A stretch of DNA of 12,724 bases from TMED14 sp041158165 (lineage in GTDB: Bacteria; Bacteroidota; Bacteroidia; Flavobacteriales; Schleiferiaceae): contig JBEBBW010000042.1 in the NCBI GenBank assembly GCA_041158165.1, forward strand, positions 1-12,724, in the 5' to 3' direction. This document shows positions 7,674-12,724 of this stretch, piece after piece (the stretch's first letter is position 1; each line of letters begins with the position of its first letter). Below the pieces are notes generated by a model. That model saw only the letters and a list, made by a program, of their open reading frames with translations. It searched no databases and was not told the origin of the DNA. The translations under genes and the position numbers were made by a program.

Positions 7674-8450
7674 ATGAAGCACTTCGTTTTTGCCCTTGCC
7701 GCAGTGGCCGTAGCCCTGCCCGCCTTTACCAACGCCAACGGTCCCGGTGGCGGAAAATCGGGTTCTCCCGCTTCGGGCAACCAAACCTGCACCAGCTGCC
7801 ATTCGGGCGCCTCGATTTCTACCCAAACGGTAGCCATTACCACCGACATTCCCTCGACCGGATTCGTGCCCAACACCAACTACCTCATCACGGTAACGAA
7901 TGCCACGGGCGGAGCGTCGAACCCGCGCAGCGGATTCCAAGCCTCGGTCGAAAGCGCCGGCCACCAAGGAAGCCTAACGGCGGGAACCGGCAGTAAAATC
8001 GTCAATTCAAACTTCGTAACCCACACGATGAGCGGCAATTCCGTGAGCAACGGCCAAGCCGCCTGGACCTTCACGTGGAACAGCGGCAACGCGCCCGACG
8101 GCACCACGATTTATGTAGCAAGCCTGTTCGCCAACGGCAACAACAACGACAACGGCGACGCAACCCAAACCGCCACGCTGACCTTAAACCGCAGCACCAT
8201 TGGCCTTGACGAACCCCAGCTCCCCGTTGGCATCGCGCCCAACCCCGCCCGCGACTTCATCGCTATGGAGCTGCCCGAGGGCCTAATGGTAGTGCGCGCC
8301 TACTCGCTTTCGGGTGCCGAGGTGTTCCGCGCTGCAGCCGTCGACGGGATGCGCATTTCCACCGCGGGTTGGCCCAACGGAACCTACGTCATTGACGTTC
8401 GCCACGCCGACGGACGCCAGTTTCGCGACCGAATTCAGGTAGCTCACTAA
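7674..8450 (+). CDS. Secreted CxxCH protein with choice-of-anchor V-like domain and type IX sorting tail
   Basis: A 258-residue exported protein. Residues 1-21 form a Sec signal peptide (MKHFVFALAAVAVALPAF then NA). The mature part begins with a Gly/Ser-rich stretch and CTSCH (39-43), a possible heme c attachment site. This is followed by a beta-rich domain whose pattern (THT near 117-119, WTFTW 131-135, FANGNNNDNGD 152-162) resembles choice-of-anchor V domains, which often start with such a CxxCH. From about 185 a type IX secretion type A sorting domain follows, with APNPARDFI, YSLSGAEV, and a final repeat ending in DRIQVAH. Known family behaviour predicts transport across the outer membrane and anchoring or release at the surface. 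Whether heme is really attached is open, since CxxCH may also bind metal. The gene follows the metallophosphoesterase by 6 bases. Confidence 0.85.
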   Translation: MKHFVFALAAVAVALPAFTNANGPGGGKSGSPASGNQTCTSCHSGASISTQTVAITTDIPSTGFVPNTNYLITVTNATGGASNPRSGFQASVESAGHQGSLTAGTGSKIVNSNFVTHTMSGNSVSNGQAAWTFTWNSGNAPDGTTIYVASLFANGNNNDNGDATQTATLTLNRSTIGLDEPQLPVGIAPNPARDFIAMELPEGLMVVRAYSLSGAEVFRAAAVDGMRISTAGWPNGTYVIDVRHADGRQFRDRIQVAH

Positions 8451-8482
8451 TTCGGAACGCTGCACCAATTTGGATACGTTTG
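8451..8482 (+). promoter_or_regulatory. Bacteroidota promoter for the outer-membrane protein gene
   Basis: TACGTTTG at 8475-8482 is an exact -7 match (TAnnTTTG). TTCG at 8451-8454, a one-base variant of the -33 TTTG, sits 20 bases upstream, which is the expected spacing. This is the best-formed promoter in the window. Five bases after the -7 box an ATG opens the small frame at 8488-8511; the ATG of the main gene is at 8508. Confidence 0.6.
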
Positions 8483-8487
8483 GCGCG

Positions 8488-8511
8488 ATGCTTGCGTTAG
8501 CCACCGTATGA
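8488..8511 (+). CDS. Possible 7-codon leader peptide (MLALATV)
   Basis: ATG 8488 opens a frame of seven codons that ends in TGA 8509-8511. This stop overlaps the ATG of the outer-membrane protein gene in ATGA. The small frame begins 5 bases after an exact -7 box, the same box-to-ATG distance (4-6 bases) seen for four annotated genes in this window, so it could be translated from a leaderless mRNA and hand ribosomes to the main gene. There is no codon run that suggests amino-acid attenuation. With only seven codons it may well be chance. Confidence 0.3.
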   Translation: MLALATV

Positions 8512-9113
8512 AGCATGTGTTTTTTGCCCTGCTCGGCCTGGCGCTCAGCGTGCCGGCCTTGAGCCAATCTTCTGATTCCAAGATCAAAGCCTACCTGCGG
8601 GGCGGCGTCAACTACAACCTAAACGGTGTAGGCCTTGACAGTGGATTTACCAACGCCGGCAGCATTGCCCGCCTCGAACGTCCCGTGAACGGATGGCACG
8701 CGGGGCTCACTGTGCGCGAACAGCGCAAAGACGGCAGCTACCTCGCGTTTGAATCACTGTATTCTGCGCGCACCTACACCTTTCAGGGCACCGACCTCAA
8801 CGGGAACACCTTTGATGAAAGCCTTCAGTCCCAGAGTGTGCAGTTGGCCCTTTCGCCGGGCTTCAGGCTGTTCAAGCTCGTCCGCGCCCAAGCCGGCATC
8901 AATGCGTTGTTTGAGCTGAATGACGACTTCAAGTCTACGTTCGCCAACTACCAACTCGGGTACCGCCTGGGCGTTGGCTTGGACCTTGGCAAGAGTTTTA
9001 CAGTGGACGTGGCGTTGAATTCCGCATTTACCGCTCAGGGCGGAACGTGGAACGGCCTTCAGCTGAGCAACCGGCCGTCGGAGTACCTCGTCTCTGTGGG
9101 CTACAAGCTCTAA
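8508..9113 (+). CDS. Small outer-membrane beta-barrel protein
   Basis: A 201-residue protein with a clear signal peptide (MKHVFFALLGLALSVPALS, cut before QSS near residue 20). The rest consists of alternating polar and hydrophobic strands rich in Tyr, Gly and Asn (for example KAYLRGGVNYNLN, YLAFESLYSARTYTF, YQLGYRLGVGLDLG), the pattern of an outer-membrane barrel of about eight strands. The final strand, SEYLVSVGYKL, ends in Leu rather than Phe. No enzymatic or OmpA peptidoglycan-binding motif is present. It is unlikely to be PorT, and the family cannot be named further. It has its own promoter and is followed by a hairpin 5 bases after the stop, so it is probably transcribed alone. Confidence 0.78.
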   Translation: MKHVFFALLGLALSVPALSQSSDSKIKAYLRGGVNYNLNGVGLDSGFTNAGSIARLERPVNGWHAGLTVREQRKDGSYLAFESLYSARTYTFQGTDLNGNTFDESLQSQSVQLALSPGFRLFKLVRAQAGINALFELNDDFKSTFANYQLGYRLGVGLDLGKSFTVDVALNSAFTAQGGTWNGLQLSNRPSEYLVSVGYKL

Positions 9114-9118
9114 TTTTC

Positions 9119-9147
9119 AAAAGGGCATGCCGGTTTGGCACGCTTTT
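9119..9147 (+). terminator. Terminator-like hairpin after the outer-membrane protein gene
   Basis: AAAAG and GGCATGCC at 9119-9131 pair with GGCACGCTTTT at 9137-9147 around the loop GGTTT. There is one A-C mismatch, and either a one-base bulge or G-T pairs near the base. The stem starts 5 bases after the stop codon and its 3' arm ends in TTTT, so it can act as an A-rich/T-rich intrinsic terminator, possibly in both directions. Confidence 0.55.
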
Positions 9148-9149
9148 GG

Positions 9150-9264
9150 AACTAATCTCTTTAGAGTGCTTTGCGTTTAGGTGATTTTGTGTTCAACGTT
9201 CATGCGTTACGTTGGAAAGTTTAGCACTCCTTCTGAAGCCCCGGCGAAAAGCTGGGGCTTTTTC
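9150..9264 (+). ncRNA. Possible structured small RNA ending at an intrinsic terminator
   Basis: Between the first hairpin and a strong terminator lie nested inverted repeats. GAGTGCT (9164-9170) pairs with AGCACTC (9223-9229). Inside it, CAACGT (9194-9199) pairs with ACGTTG (9209-9214) around a 9-base loop, extendable by T-G and T-A pairs. Together with the terminator at 9237-9263 this would make an RNA of about 100 nt. No good -7 box precedes it, and it lacks the SRP RNA core sequence. It could equally be the 3' end of the outer-membrane gene mRNA. Confidence 0.25.
9237..9263 (+). terminator. Strong intrinsic terminator
   Basis: AGCCCCGGC (9237-9245) pairs with GCTGGGGCT (9251-9259), including one G-T pair, around the loop GAAAA. 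A five-base T run (9259-9263) follows. This is a classical Rho-independent terminator for plus-strand transcripts. It lies 123 bases after the outer-membrane gene stop, so it ends either a read-through transcript or a separate small RNA. On the minus strand no T run follows the stem. Confidence 0.85.
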
Positions 9265-9296
9265 TATTACCGAGTAACTAGTAACTAGCTACTGGT
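9264..9296. repeat. Degenerate heptamer repeat, copy A
   Basis: Read on the minus strand, this 33-base stretch is about five copies of a 7-base unit near ACTAGTT (ACCAGTA, GCTAGTT, ACTAGTT, ACTCGGT, then a partial unit). It begins immediately after the TAA of the aldehyde dehydrogenase gene. It aligns without gaps to 11536-11568 with 25 of 33 identical bases in the same orientation. Confidence 0.7.
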
Positions 9297-10736
9297 TTAC
9301 AGTTTGACGAAGACGTTTTTGGGTTCGGTAAAGAAGCGCAGGGCTTCAAATCCGCCCTCACGGCCCAGGCCCGACTGCTTGACCCCGCCAAAGGGCGTGC
9401 GCAGGTCGCGCACCAGCCAACTGTTGGTCCAGACAATTCCAGCCTCAAGCTCGTGGGCGACGCGGTGGGCCCGCTGGAGGTTGCTGGTCCAAAGAGTTGC
9501 CGCAAGGCCATACTTCGTCGCGTTGGCCAGCGCCAGCGCCTCTTCCTCGGTGTCAAAGGGCATCACTGTGACGACCGGTCCAAAAATCTCTTCTTGGTTG
9601 GTACGGCAGCTCATGGGCAGGCCCGTGATGACCGTCGGGGCTATGAAGTAGCCGTTCGGGGCGCCGTCCACGGCCACGGGGTGGCCTCCGCACTCCACGC
9701 GTCCGCCCTCCTGCTGGGCCAGGGCGATGTAGCTCAAAATCTTGTCGCGGTGCGGAGCCGAGACCACCGCACCCACCTGGGTTTCGGGGTCGCTGGGCAG
9801 GCCCACCTTTAGGGCAGCCACGCGCGCGGTGAATTCCGCCACGAAGCGGTCGTAGATCGGACGCTCCACGAGTATGCGCGAGCCGCAAAGGCAGATTTGG
9901 CCCTGGTTGGCGAACGACGACTGCAGCGTGGTGCGCAGCATAGCCTCAAAGTCGCAGTCGGCAAAGATGACGTTGGGGTTTTTGCCTCCGAGTTCAAGAC
10001 TGAGCTTTTTGAAGCTGGGCGCCGCCAACGTATTGATGCGGGCGCCGGTGGCGGTTCCGCCCGTGAACGAAATCATCGGCACGTCGGGGTGCGTGACCAG
10101 CGGCTCGCCGACGCCCGGACCGGTGCCGTGGACGATGTTGAGCGCGCCGGCCGGAAAACCAACCTCGTCAAGGATTTCGCTCAGCAAGTAGGCCGTGTAG
10201 GGCGTGACCTCCGAGGGCTTGGCCACCACCGTGTTGCCGGCGGCGAGGGCAGGCGCAATTTTCCAGCTAAAGAGGTAGAGCGGCAGGTTCCAGGGGCTAA
10301 TGCAGGCCGCCACGCCGATGGGGCGGCGCAGGGTGTAGTTGAAGCCGTGTGAGCCCATGTCGTGGGTCTCGCTCCAGTCGTGCAGGATGGCGGTGGCGTA
10401 GAACGCGAAGTTGTCGCGGGCCCGGGGAATATCGACGCTGCGGGCGAGCTTCAGGGGCTTGCCGTTGTCGCGGGATTCGGCGGCGGCTAGTTCCTCGAGG
10501 CGTTCCTCGATGCGGTTGGCCACGCGCATCAGGTGCTTGCTGCGCTCGGCGGCGGTCAGCGCGGACCAGCTCGGGTAGGCCCTTTTCGCAGCAGCCACGG
10601 CCGCAGCCACGTCGTCGGCGCCGGAGTCTGGAATCAAACTGTACACCTCGCCCGTCGCGGGCTCGAGGTTGTCGAGGTAGGTACCGCTCGCAGGCGCACA
10701 AAAGGCCCCGTCGATGTAGTTGCGCAGCGTGATCAT
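9297..10736 (-). CDS. NAD(P)-dependent aldehyde dehydrogenase, 2-aminomuconic/2-hydroxymuconic semialdehyde type
   Basis: A 479-residue cytoplasmic enzyme oxidising an aldehyde to an acid. All core residues of the family are present: SPWNLP (Asn150), AKPSE (Lys173), SFTGGTATG (223-231), LELGGKNP (Glu249), NQGQICLCGSR (nucleophile Cys282) and EEIFGP (Glu383). The NQGQICLCGSR context, SRDNGKP (88-94), DIPRARDNFAFYA (102-114) and the C-terminal PFGGVKQSGLGREGG followed by RFFTE resemble ALDH8A1 and bacterial 2-aminomuconic or 2-hydroxymuconic semialdehyde dehydrogenases rather than betaine-aldehyde dehydrogenase; that specificity is inference. The ATG overlaps the SDR stop in ATGA, so the two are translationally coupled. 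In some Bacteroidota such an ALDH/SDR pair accompanies kynurenine-pathway genes, none of which is visible here. Its 3' end abuts a heptamer repeat. Confidence 0.92.
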   Translation of the reverse strand: MITLRNYIDGAFCAPASGTYLDNLEPATGEVYSLIPDSGADDVAAAVAAAKRAYPSWSALTAAERSKHLMRVANRIEERLEELAAAESRDNGKPLKLARSVDIPRARDNFAFYATAILHDWSETHDMGSHGFNYTLRRPIGVAACISPWNLPLYLFSWKIAPALAAGNTVVAKPSEVTPYTAYLLSEILDEVGFPAGALNIVHGTGPGVGEPLVTHPDVPMISFTGGTATGARINTLAAPSFKKLSLELGGKNPNVIFADCDFEAMLRTTLQSSFANQGQICLCGSRILVERPIYDRFVAEFTARVAALKVGLPSDPETQVGAVVSAPHRDKILSYIALAQQEGGRVECGGHPVAVDGAPNGYFIAPTVITGLPMSCRTNQEEIFGPVVTVMPFDTEEEALALANATKYGLAATLWTSNLQRAHRVAHELEAGIVWTNSWLVRDLRTPFGGVKQSGLGREGGFEALRFFTEPKNVFVKL

Positions 10737-11521
10737 AGGTTGGGGGTGCGGCCTCCGTCGACCGGAATGTTGATGCCCGTGATGTAGCTCGCCGCGGGCG
10801 ACGCGAGGAAGGCTACGGCCGCCGCAATTTCGGCCGGGGCGGCAAAGCGGCCCATGGGCACTTCGGCCTTCATTTCGGCTTCGATTTCGGCGTAGGGTCG
10901 CCCGGTGCGGGCCGCACGGCCGTCGATGATGGCGGTGAGGCGCTCGGTGGCGGTGGCTCCGGGGAGCACGTTGTTGACGGTGATTCCGCTCGGCGCGAGT
11001 TCGGTAGCCAAGGTTTTGGCCCAGTTGCCCACCGCGGCGCGCACCGTGTTGCTTACGCCGAGGCCGTGCAGCGGCGCCTTGACGCTGGTCGAGATGACGT
11101 TGACGATGCGGCCGTATCCCGAGGTTTTCATGCCCGGAACAAGCACCTGCGCCAGTCGTTGGTTGACCAGGAGGTGGTTGGTGAAGGCACTGAGAAAGGC
11201 TTCGGGGCTGGCGTCAAGGACGGGGCCAGCGGCCGGTCCGCCCGTGTTGTTGACCAAGATGTGTACGTCGCCCCAGGCGGCCACCTCGGCGGACACGGCC
11301 GCGGCAAGGGTTTCGGGTTGGGCGTTGTCGACGCTGAGCCAGCGGTGGTTTTGCCCGCAGGGCACGGGGAGTTGCGCGGCGGCAGTGGCGAGCGATTGGG
11401 GGTTGCGGGCCAGCAAAAGGACTTCAGCGCCCAGTTCGGCGAGGGCTTGGGCCGCCGCGCGGCCGATTCCTTGGGATCCGCCGCCGACCACGGCGCGCTT
11501 TCCAGCGAGGGGGTATTGCAT
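10733..11521 (-). CDS. Atypical short-chain dehydrogenase/reductase family protein
   Basis: A 262-residue Rossmann-fold protein of classical SDR length. The cofactor loop reads GGGSQGIG (13-20), with Gly13 where TGxxxGxG has Thr. NNTGG (91-95) replaces NNAG. The segment after VNVIS (140-144) has Ser157 where the catalytic Tyr is expected and Arg161 where the Lys is expected (SNTVRAAV, 157-164), so the usual YxxxK pair is missing. The C terminus is normal: LPGATATERL, then YITGINIPVDGG. Such divergent SDRs form a known group near the beta-ketoacyl-ACP reductases; their chemistry is not established. Coupling to the aldehyde dehydrogenase (4-base overlap) points to a shared pathway. The start ATG 11521 lies 4 bases after a -7-like box and 35 bases after the methyltransferase stop. 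Confidence 0.88.
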   Translation of the reverse strand: MQYPLAGKRAVVGGGSQGIGRAAAQALAELGAEVLLLARNPQSLATAAAQLPVPCGQNHRWLSVDNAQPETLAAAVSAEVAAWGDVHILVNNTGGPAAGPVLDASPEAFLSAFTNHLLVNQRLAQVLVPGMKTSGYGRIVNVISTSVKAPLHGLGVSNTVRAAVGNWAKTLATELAPSGITVNNVLPGATATERLTAIIDGRAARTGRPYAEIEAEMKAEVPMGRFAAPAEIAAAVAFLASPAASYITGINIPVDGGRTPNL

Positions 11522-11525
11522 GGGC

Positions 11526-11533
11526 TAAAGTTA
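11526..11533 (-). promoter_or_regulatory. -7-like promoter element for the SDR-ALDH pair
   Basis: TAACTTTA on the minus strand matches TAnnTTTG except for the last base and ends 4 bases before the SDR ATG. It lies within the 35-base gap after the methyltransferase, directly downstream of heptamer repeat copy B. It would allow the SDR-ALDH pair to be transcribed separately from the upstream genes. No clear -33 element is present. Confidence 0.35.
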
Positions 11534-11535
11534 GC

Positions 11536-11568
11536 CTAGTAACGAGTTGCTCGTACCTAGTTGCTGGT
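11536..11568. repeat. Degenerate heptamer repeat, copy B
   Basis: This is the second copy of the heptamer-type repeat, 25 of 33 bases identical to 9264-9296 and in the same orientation. It fills most of the gap between methyltransferase and SDR and supplies the last codons and TAG stop of the methyltransferase. Its inner part is also an imperfect inverted repeat (CTAGGTACGAG against CTCGTTACTAG on the minus strand) that could fold into a hairpin. Confidence 0.65.
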
Positions 11569-12408
11569 GCGCAGCACCACGACGTCTTGAAAGTCGAAGG
11601 TGGGTCCGCGCCGCCCGCTCCAGCGGCCGTAGTGGGTCTCGACGCCCTCCCAACCCGCCGCACGGGCCATGGCTTCAACCTCTTCGGGGCGGAACGCGAC
11701 GTTGGCCCCGACCACGTTGGGATCCATGTACCACACGCCGTCGCGCTCGACGGGGAAGCCGTAGGCTCCGCCCTGAGAAGCCCGCTGGGCCTCGGCGTCC
11801 ATCAAAAAGAAGGTGGCCAAGAACCGTCCGCCCGGACGCATCACCCGGCGCGTCTCGGCCAAGTAGCGCGCCACTTCGTCGCGATCCATGTGGGTGAACA
11901 CCGAGGTGGCCCAGGCAAAGTCAAAGTCGGCGTCGGCGTAGGGAAAGGTGAATTCCGCCGCCCGCTCGCCCTGGGCCGTGTACAAGTCGTTGTGAAGCGG
12001 AACCCACGTAAAGCGAAAGCCCGGGTAGCGCGAGGTAATGCGGCGCGTGCACAGGTCCACCGCCTCGCGGACCACGTCAAAGCCCTCGTAGGCGTCGGGC
12101 CGCGTCAGGTAGTCGGTGAGCGGAATGGCCATGCGCCCCAAGCCGCTGCCAATGTCGAGTACCCGCTCGTCGGGCTTCAGGCCGCCCAGCCCGGTGAAGT
12201 GGGCCTTAAAAAGGAGTCCGTTCGCCAAAAAATCACCGCCGCCCGTGAAGACCTCGCCGGGCAAGGGCAGCGGAATGCCCGCGTAGCGCGGACGGCCGCC
12301 GTGGCGCAGCAGCGTCCAAAGGTCCACAGGCAGCACCACCGCGCGCCGAACCGCCCGACGGGTGCGGGGGCCAAGGCGGTAAAAGGTGGAACGCAGGAAT
12401 TTCTTCAT
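11557..12408 (-). CDS. Class I SAM-dependent methyltransferase
   Basis: A 283-residue protein counted from ATG 12408. After a basic N terminus (MKKFLRS, TRRAVRRAVV), the Rossmann methyltransferase core begins with motif I VLDIGSGLGR (83-92). It continues with a second-strand acidic residue in YEGFDVV, FDFAWATSVFTHM (motif IV region) and LAETRRVMRPGGRFLATFF, the post-IV segment of small-molecule or lipid methyltransferases. No substrate is evident. A GTG two codons upstream (12414) directly follows the TAG of the preceding gene and is an alternative start. It lies 6 bases after the 60-residue membrane protein gene and is probably in the aminopeptidase P operon. Its last residues (RTSN) and stop lie within a heptamer repeat, so the original C terminus may have been altered by repeat insertion. 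Confidence 0.9.
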   Translation of the reverse strand: MKKFLRSTFYRLGPRTRRAVRRAVVLPVDLWTLLRHGGRPRYAGIPLPLPGEVFTGGGDFLANGLLFKAHFTGLGGLKPDERVLDIGSGLGRMAIPLTDYLTRPDAYEGFDVVREAVDLCTRRITSRYPGFRFTWVPLHNDLYTAQGERAAEFTFPYADADFDFAWATSVFTHMDRDEVARYLAETRRVMRPGGRFLATFFLMDAEAQRASQGGAYGFPVERDGVWYMDPNVVGANVAFRPEEVEAMARAAGWEGVETHYGRWSGRRGPTFDFQDVVVLRTSN

Positions 12409-12414
12409 CCGCAC

Positions 12415-12597
12415 CTAGTCCTTGCGCGCCGAACGCAGTCGAAGCCAATCCACCGCGGCGCCCAGCGCGATGCCGAGGGCGAGCCCAAATGCAATGCCGC
12501 GACGGTAGTCCATGGACTTAAACCCATACAGCGCACCGACGAGTACGCCAAACGCGGCGCCCAAAACCATCCCGCTGTTCGATTTGGCCTGCTTCAT
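12415..12597 (-). CDS. Small Gly/Ala-rich membrane protein, two predicted helices
   Basis: A 60-residue protein of unknown function. After a polar start (MKQAKSNSG) two hydrophobic helices, about 10-26 (MVLGAAFGVLVGALYGF) and 34-51 (GIAFGLALGIALGAAVDW), are joined by a short turn KSMDYRR. Both show small-residue spacing (GxxxG, AxxxG) that favours helix packing. A basic tail (RLRSARKD) follows and should be cytoplasmic. Its ATG overlaps the stop of the aminopeptidase P gene in ATGA, and its stop is 6 bases before the methyltransferase ATG, so it sits tightly in an operon, which supports a real gene. There are no motifs for toxins, transporters or signal cleavage. Confidence 0.75.
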   Translation of the reverse strand: MKQAKSNSGMVLGAAFGVLVGALYGFKSMDYRRGIAFGLALGIALGAAVDWLRLRSARKD

Positions 12598-12724
12598 CGC
12601 TGCGCCATGATGCGTTCAATCTCGTCCACCTCTTTGGGGATCGCCTTAGTGAGGTTGATCGGTTCGCCCTTGGTCACGACAATGTCGTCTTCGATGCGGA
12701 TTCCTAGGCCCTCCTCGGGAATGT
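12594..12724 (-). CDS. pepP: Aminopeptidase P (Xaa-Pro aminopeptidase), C-terminal 42 residues only
   Basis: The minus-strand frame enters from the right edge and ends at TGA 12596-12594. The visible 42 residues contain GLGIRIEDDIVVTKGE, the C-terminal metal-site segment of M24 family aminopeptidase P. Here the Glu of RIED ligates the dinuclear Mn site, and the usual NLT..IPKEVDEIE tail follows. The family removes N-terminal residues that precede proline and is cytoplasmic. The stop overlaps the start of the small membrane protein gene by 4 bases. The catalytic Asp and His ligands lie outside the window, so completeness cannot be judged. Confidence 0.82.
   Translation of the reverse strand, partial: IPEEGLGIRIEDDIVVTKGEPINLTKAIPKEVDEIERIMAQR

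Noticed and set aside
6840..7967. Long open frame antisense to the metallophosphoesterase gene and the start of the next gene
   Set aside because: It lies opposite a protein with complete metal-site motifs, and its translation is low-complexity with no family resemblance. In GC-rich coding DNA such antisense frames stay open by chance.
9150..9236. SRP (4.5S) RNA gene in the intergenic region
   Set aside because: The conserved GGAAG/AGCAG core of the SRP domain IV hairpin is not present.
9202..9288. 28-codon open frame (starts MRYVGKF, ends VTSN)
   Set aside because: It runs straight through the intrinsic terminator and into the heptamer repeat, so its composition is explained by those elements.
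11522..11536. Perfect inverted repeat GGCTAA-CT-TTAGCC before the SDR start as an operator
   Set aside because: The arms overlap the -7-like box and are only six bases long with a 2-base spacer. Without a second site or conservation data this cannot be separated from chance.
1..12724. CRISPR array, prophage, insertion sequence, toxin-antitoxin or defence island
   Set aside because: I found no regularly spaced repeats, transposase, integrase, nuclease or other defence-type genes on either strand. All sizeable genes belong to housekeeping, envelope or metabolic families.

Overview
The window looks like chromosomal DNA of a GC-rich member of the Bacteroidota, perhaps a Flavobacteriales-type lineage. 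Three things point there. The 258-residue protein at 7674-8450 ends in a type A sorting domain of the type IX secretion system, which is restricted to this phylum. Several genes have an 8-base element close to the Bacteroidota -7 promoter consensus TAnnTTTG just before the start codon. Convincing Shine-Dalgarno sites are mostly absent. The finer placement is inference.

Layout. (1) 1-114: the 37-residue C-terminal end of an unidentified plus-strand gene, converging on rfbA over a short hairpin. (2) 141-6410, minus strand: a compact co-directional run in the order sensor histidine kinase, hemW, cyclase-family hydrolase, RND/MMPL exporter, rfbA. Its junctions are a 4-base GTGA overlap and gaps of 18, 19 and 3 bases. 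(3) 6411-6449: a divergent promoter region. (4) 6450-9113, plus strand: a membrane-anchored metallophosphoesterase, a secreted CxxCH protein with a type IX tail, and, behind its own promoter and a possible 7-codon leader peptide, a small outer-membrane beta-barrel protein. (5) 9114-9296: a 183-base non-coding stretch with two terminator-like hairpins, nested inverted repeats (possible small RNA) and a degenerate heptamer repeat. (6) 9297-12724, minus strand: a second run in the order aminopeptidase P (3' end only), a 60-residue membrane protein, a class I methyltransferase, an atypical SDR, and an aldehyde dehydrogenase resembling 2-aminomuconic semialdehyde dehydrogenase. The junctions include two 4-base ATGA overlaps.

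Most genes belong to known families. The window covers precursor supply for surface polysaccharide (dTDP-rhamnose), heme-related radical-SAM chemistry, envelope transport and signalling, secreted and outer-membrane proteins, and a coupled SDR/ALDH pair that may belong to tryptophan (kynurenine to 2-aminomuconate) breakdown. I see no CRISPR array, prophage, insertion sequence, rRNA or tRNA, and no clear new defence or mobile system. The more interesting signals are regulatory: -7 boxes 4-6 bases before start codons (leaderless mRNAs), a mirrored divergent promoter, a possible leaderless leader peptide, a possible small RNA, and two direct copies of a heptamer repeat bracketing the SDR/ALDH pair.
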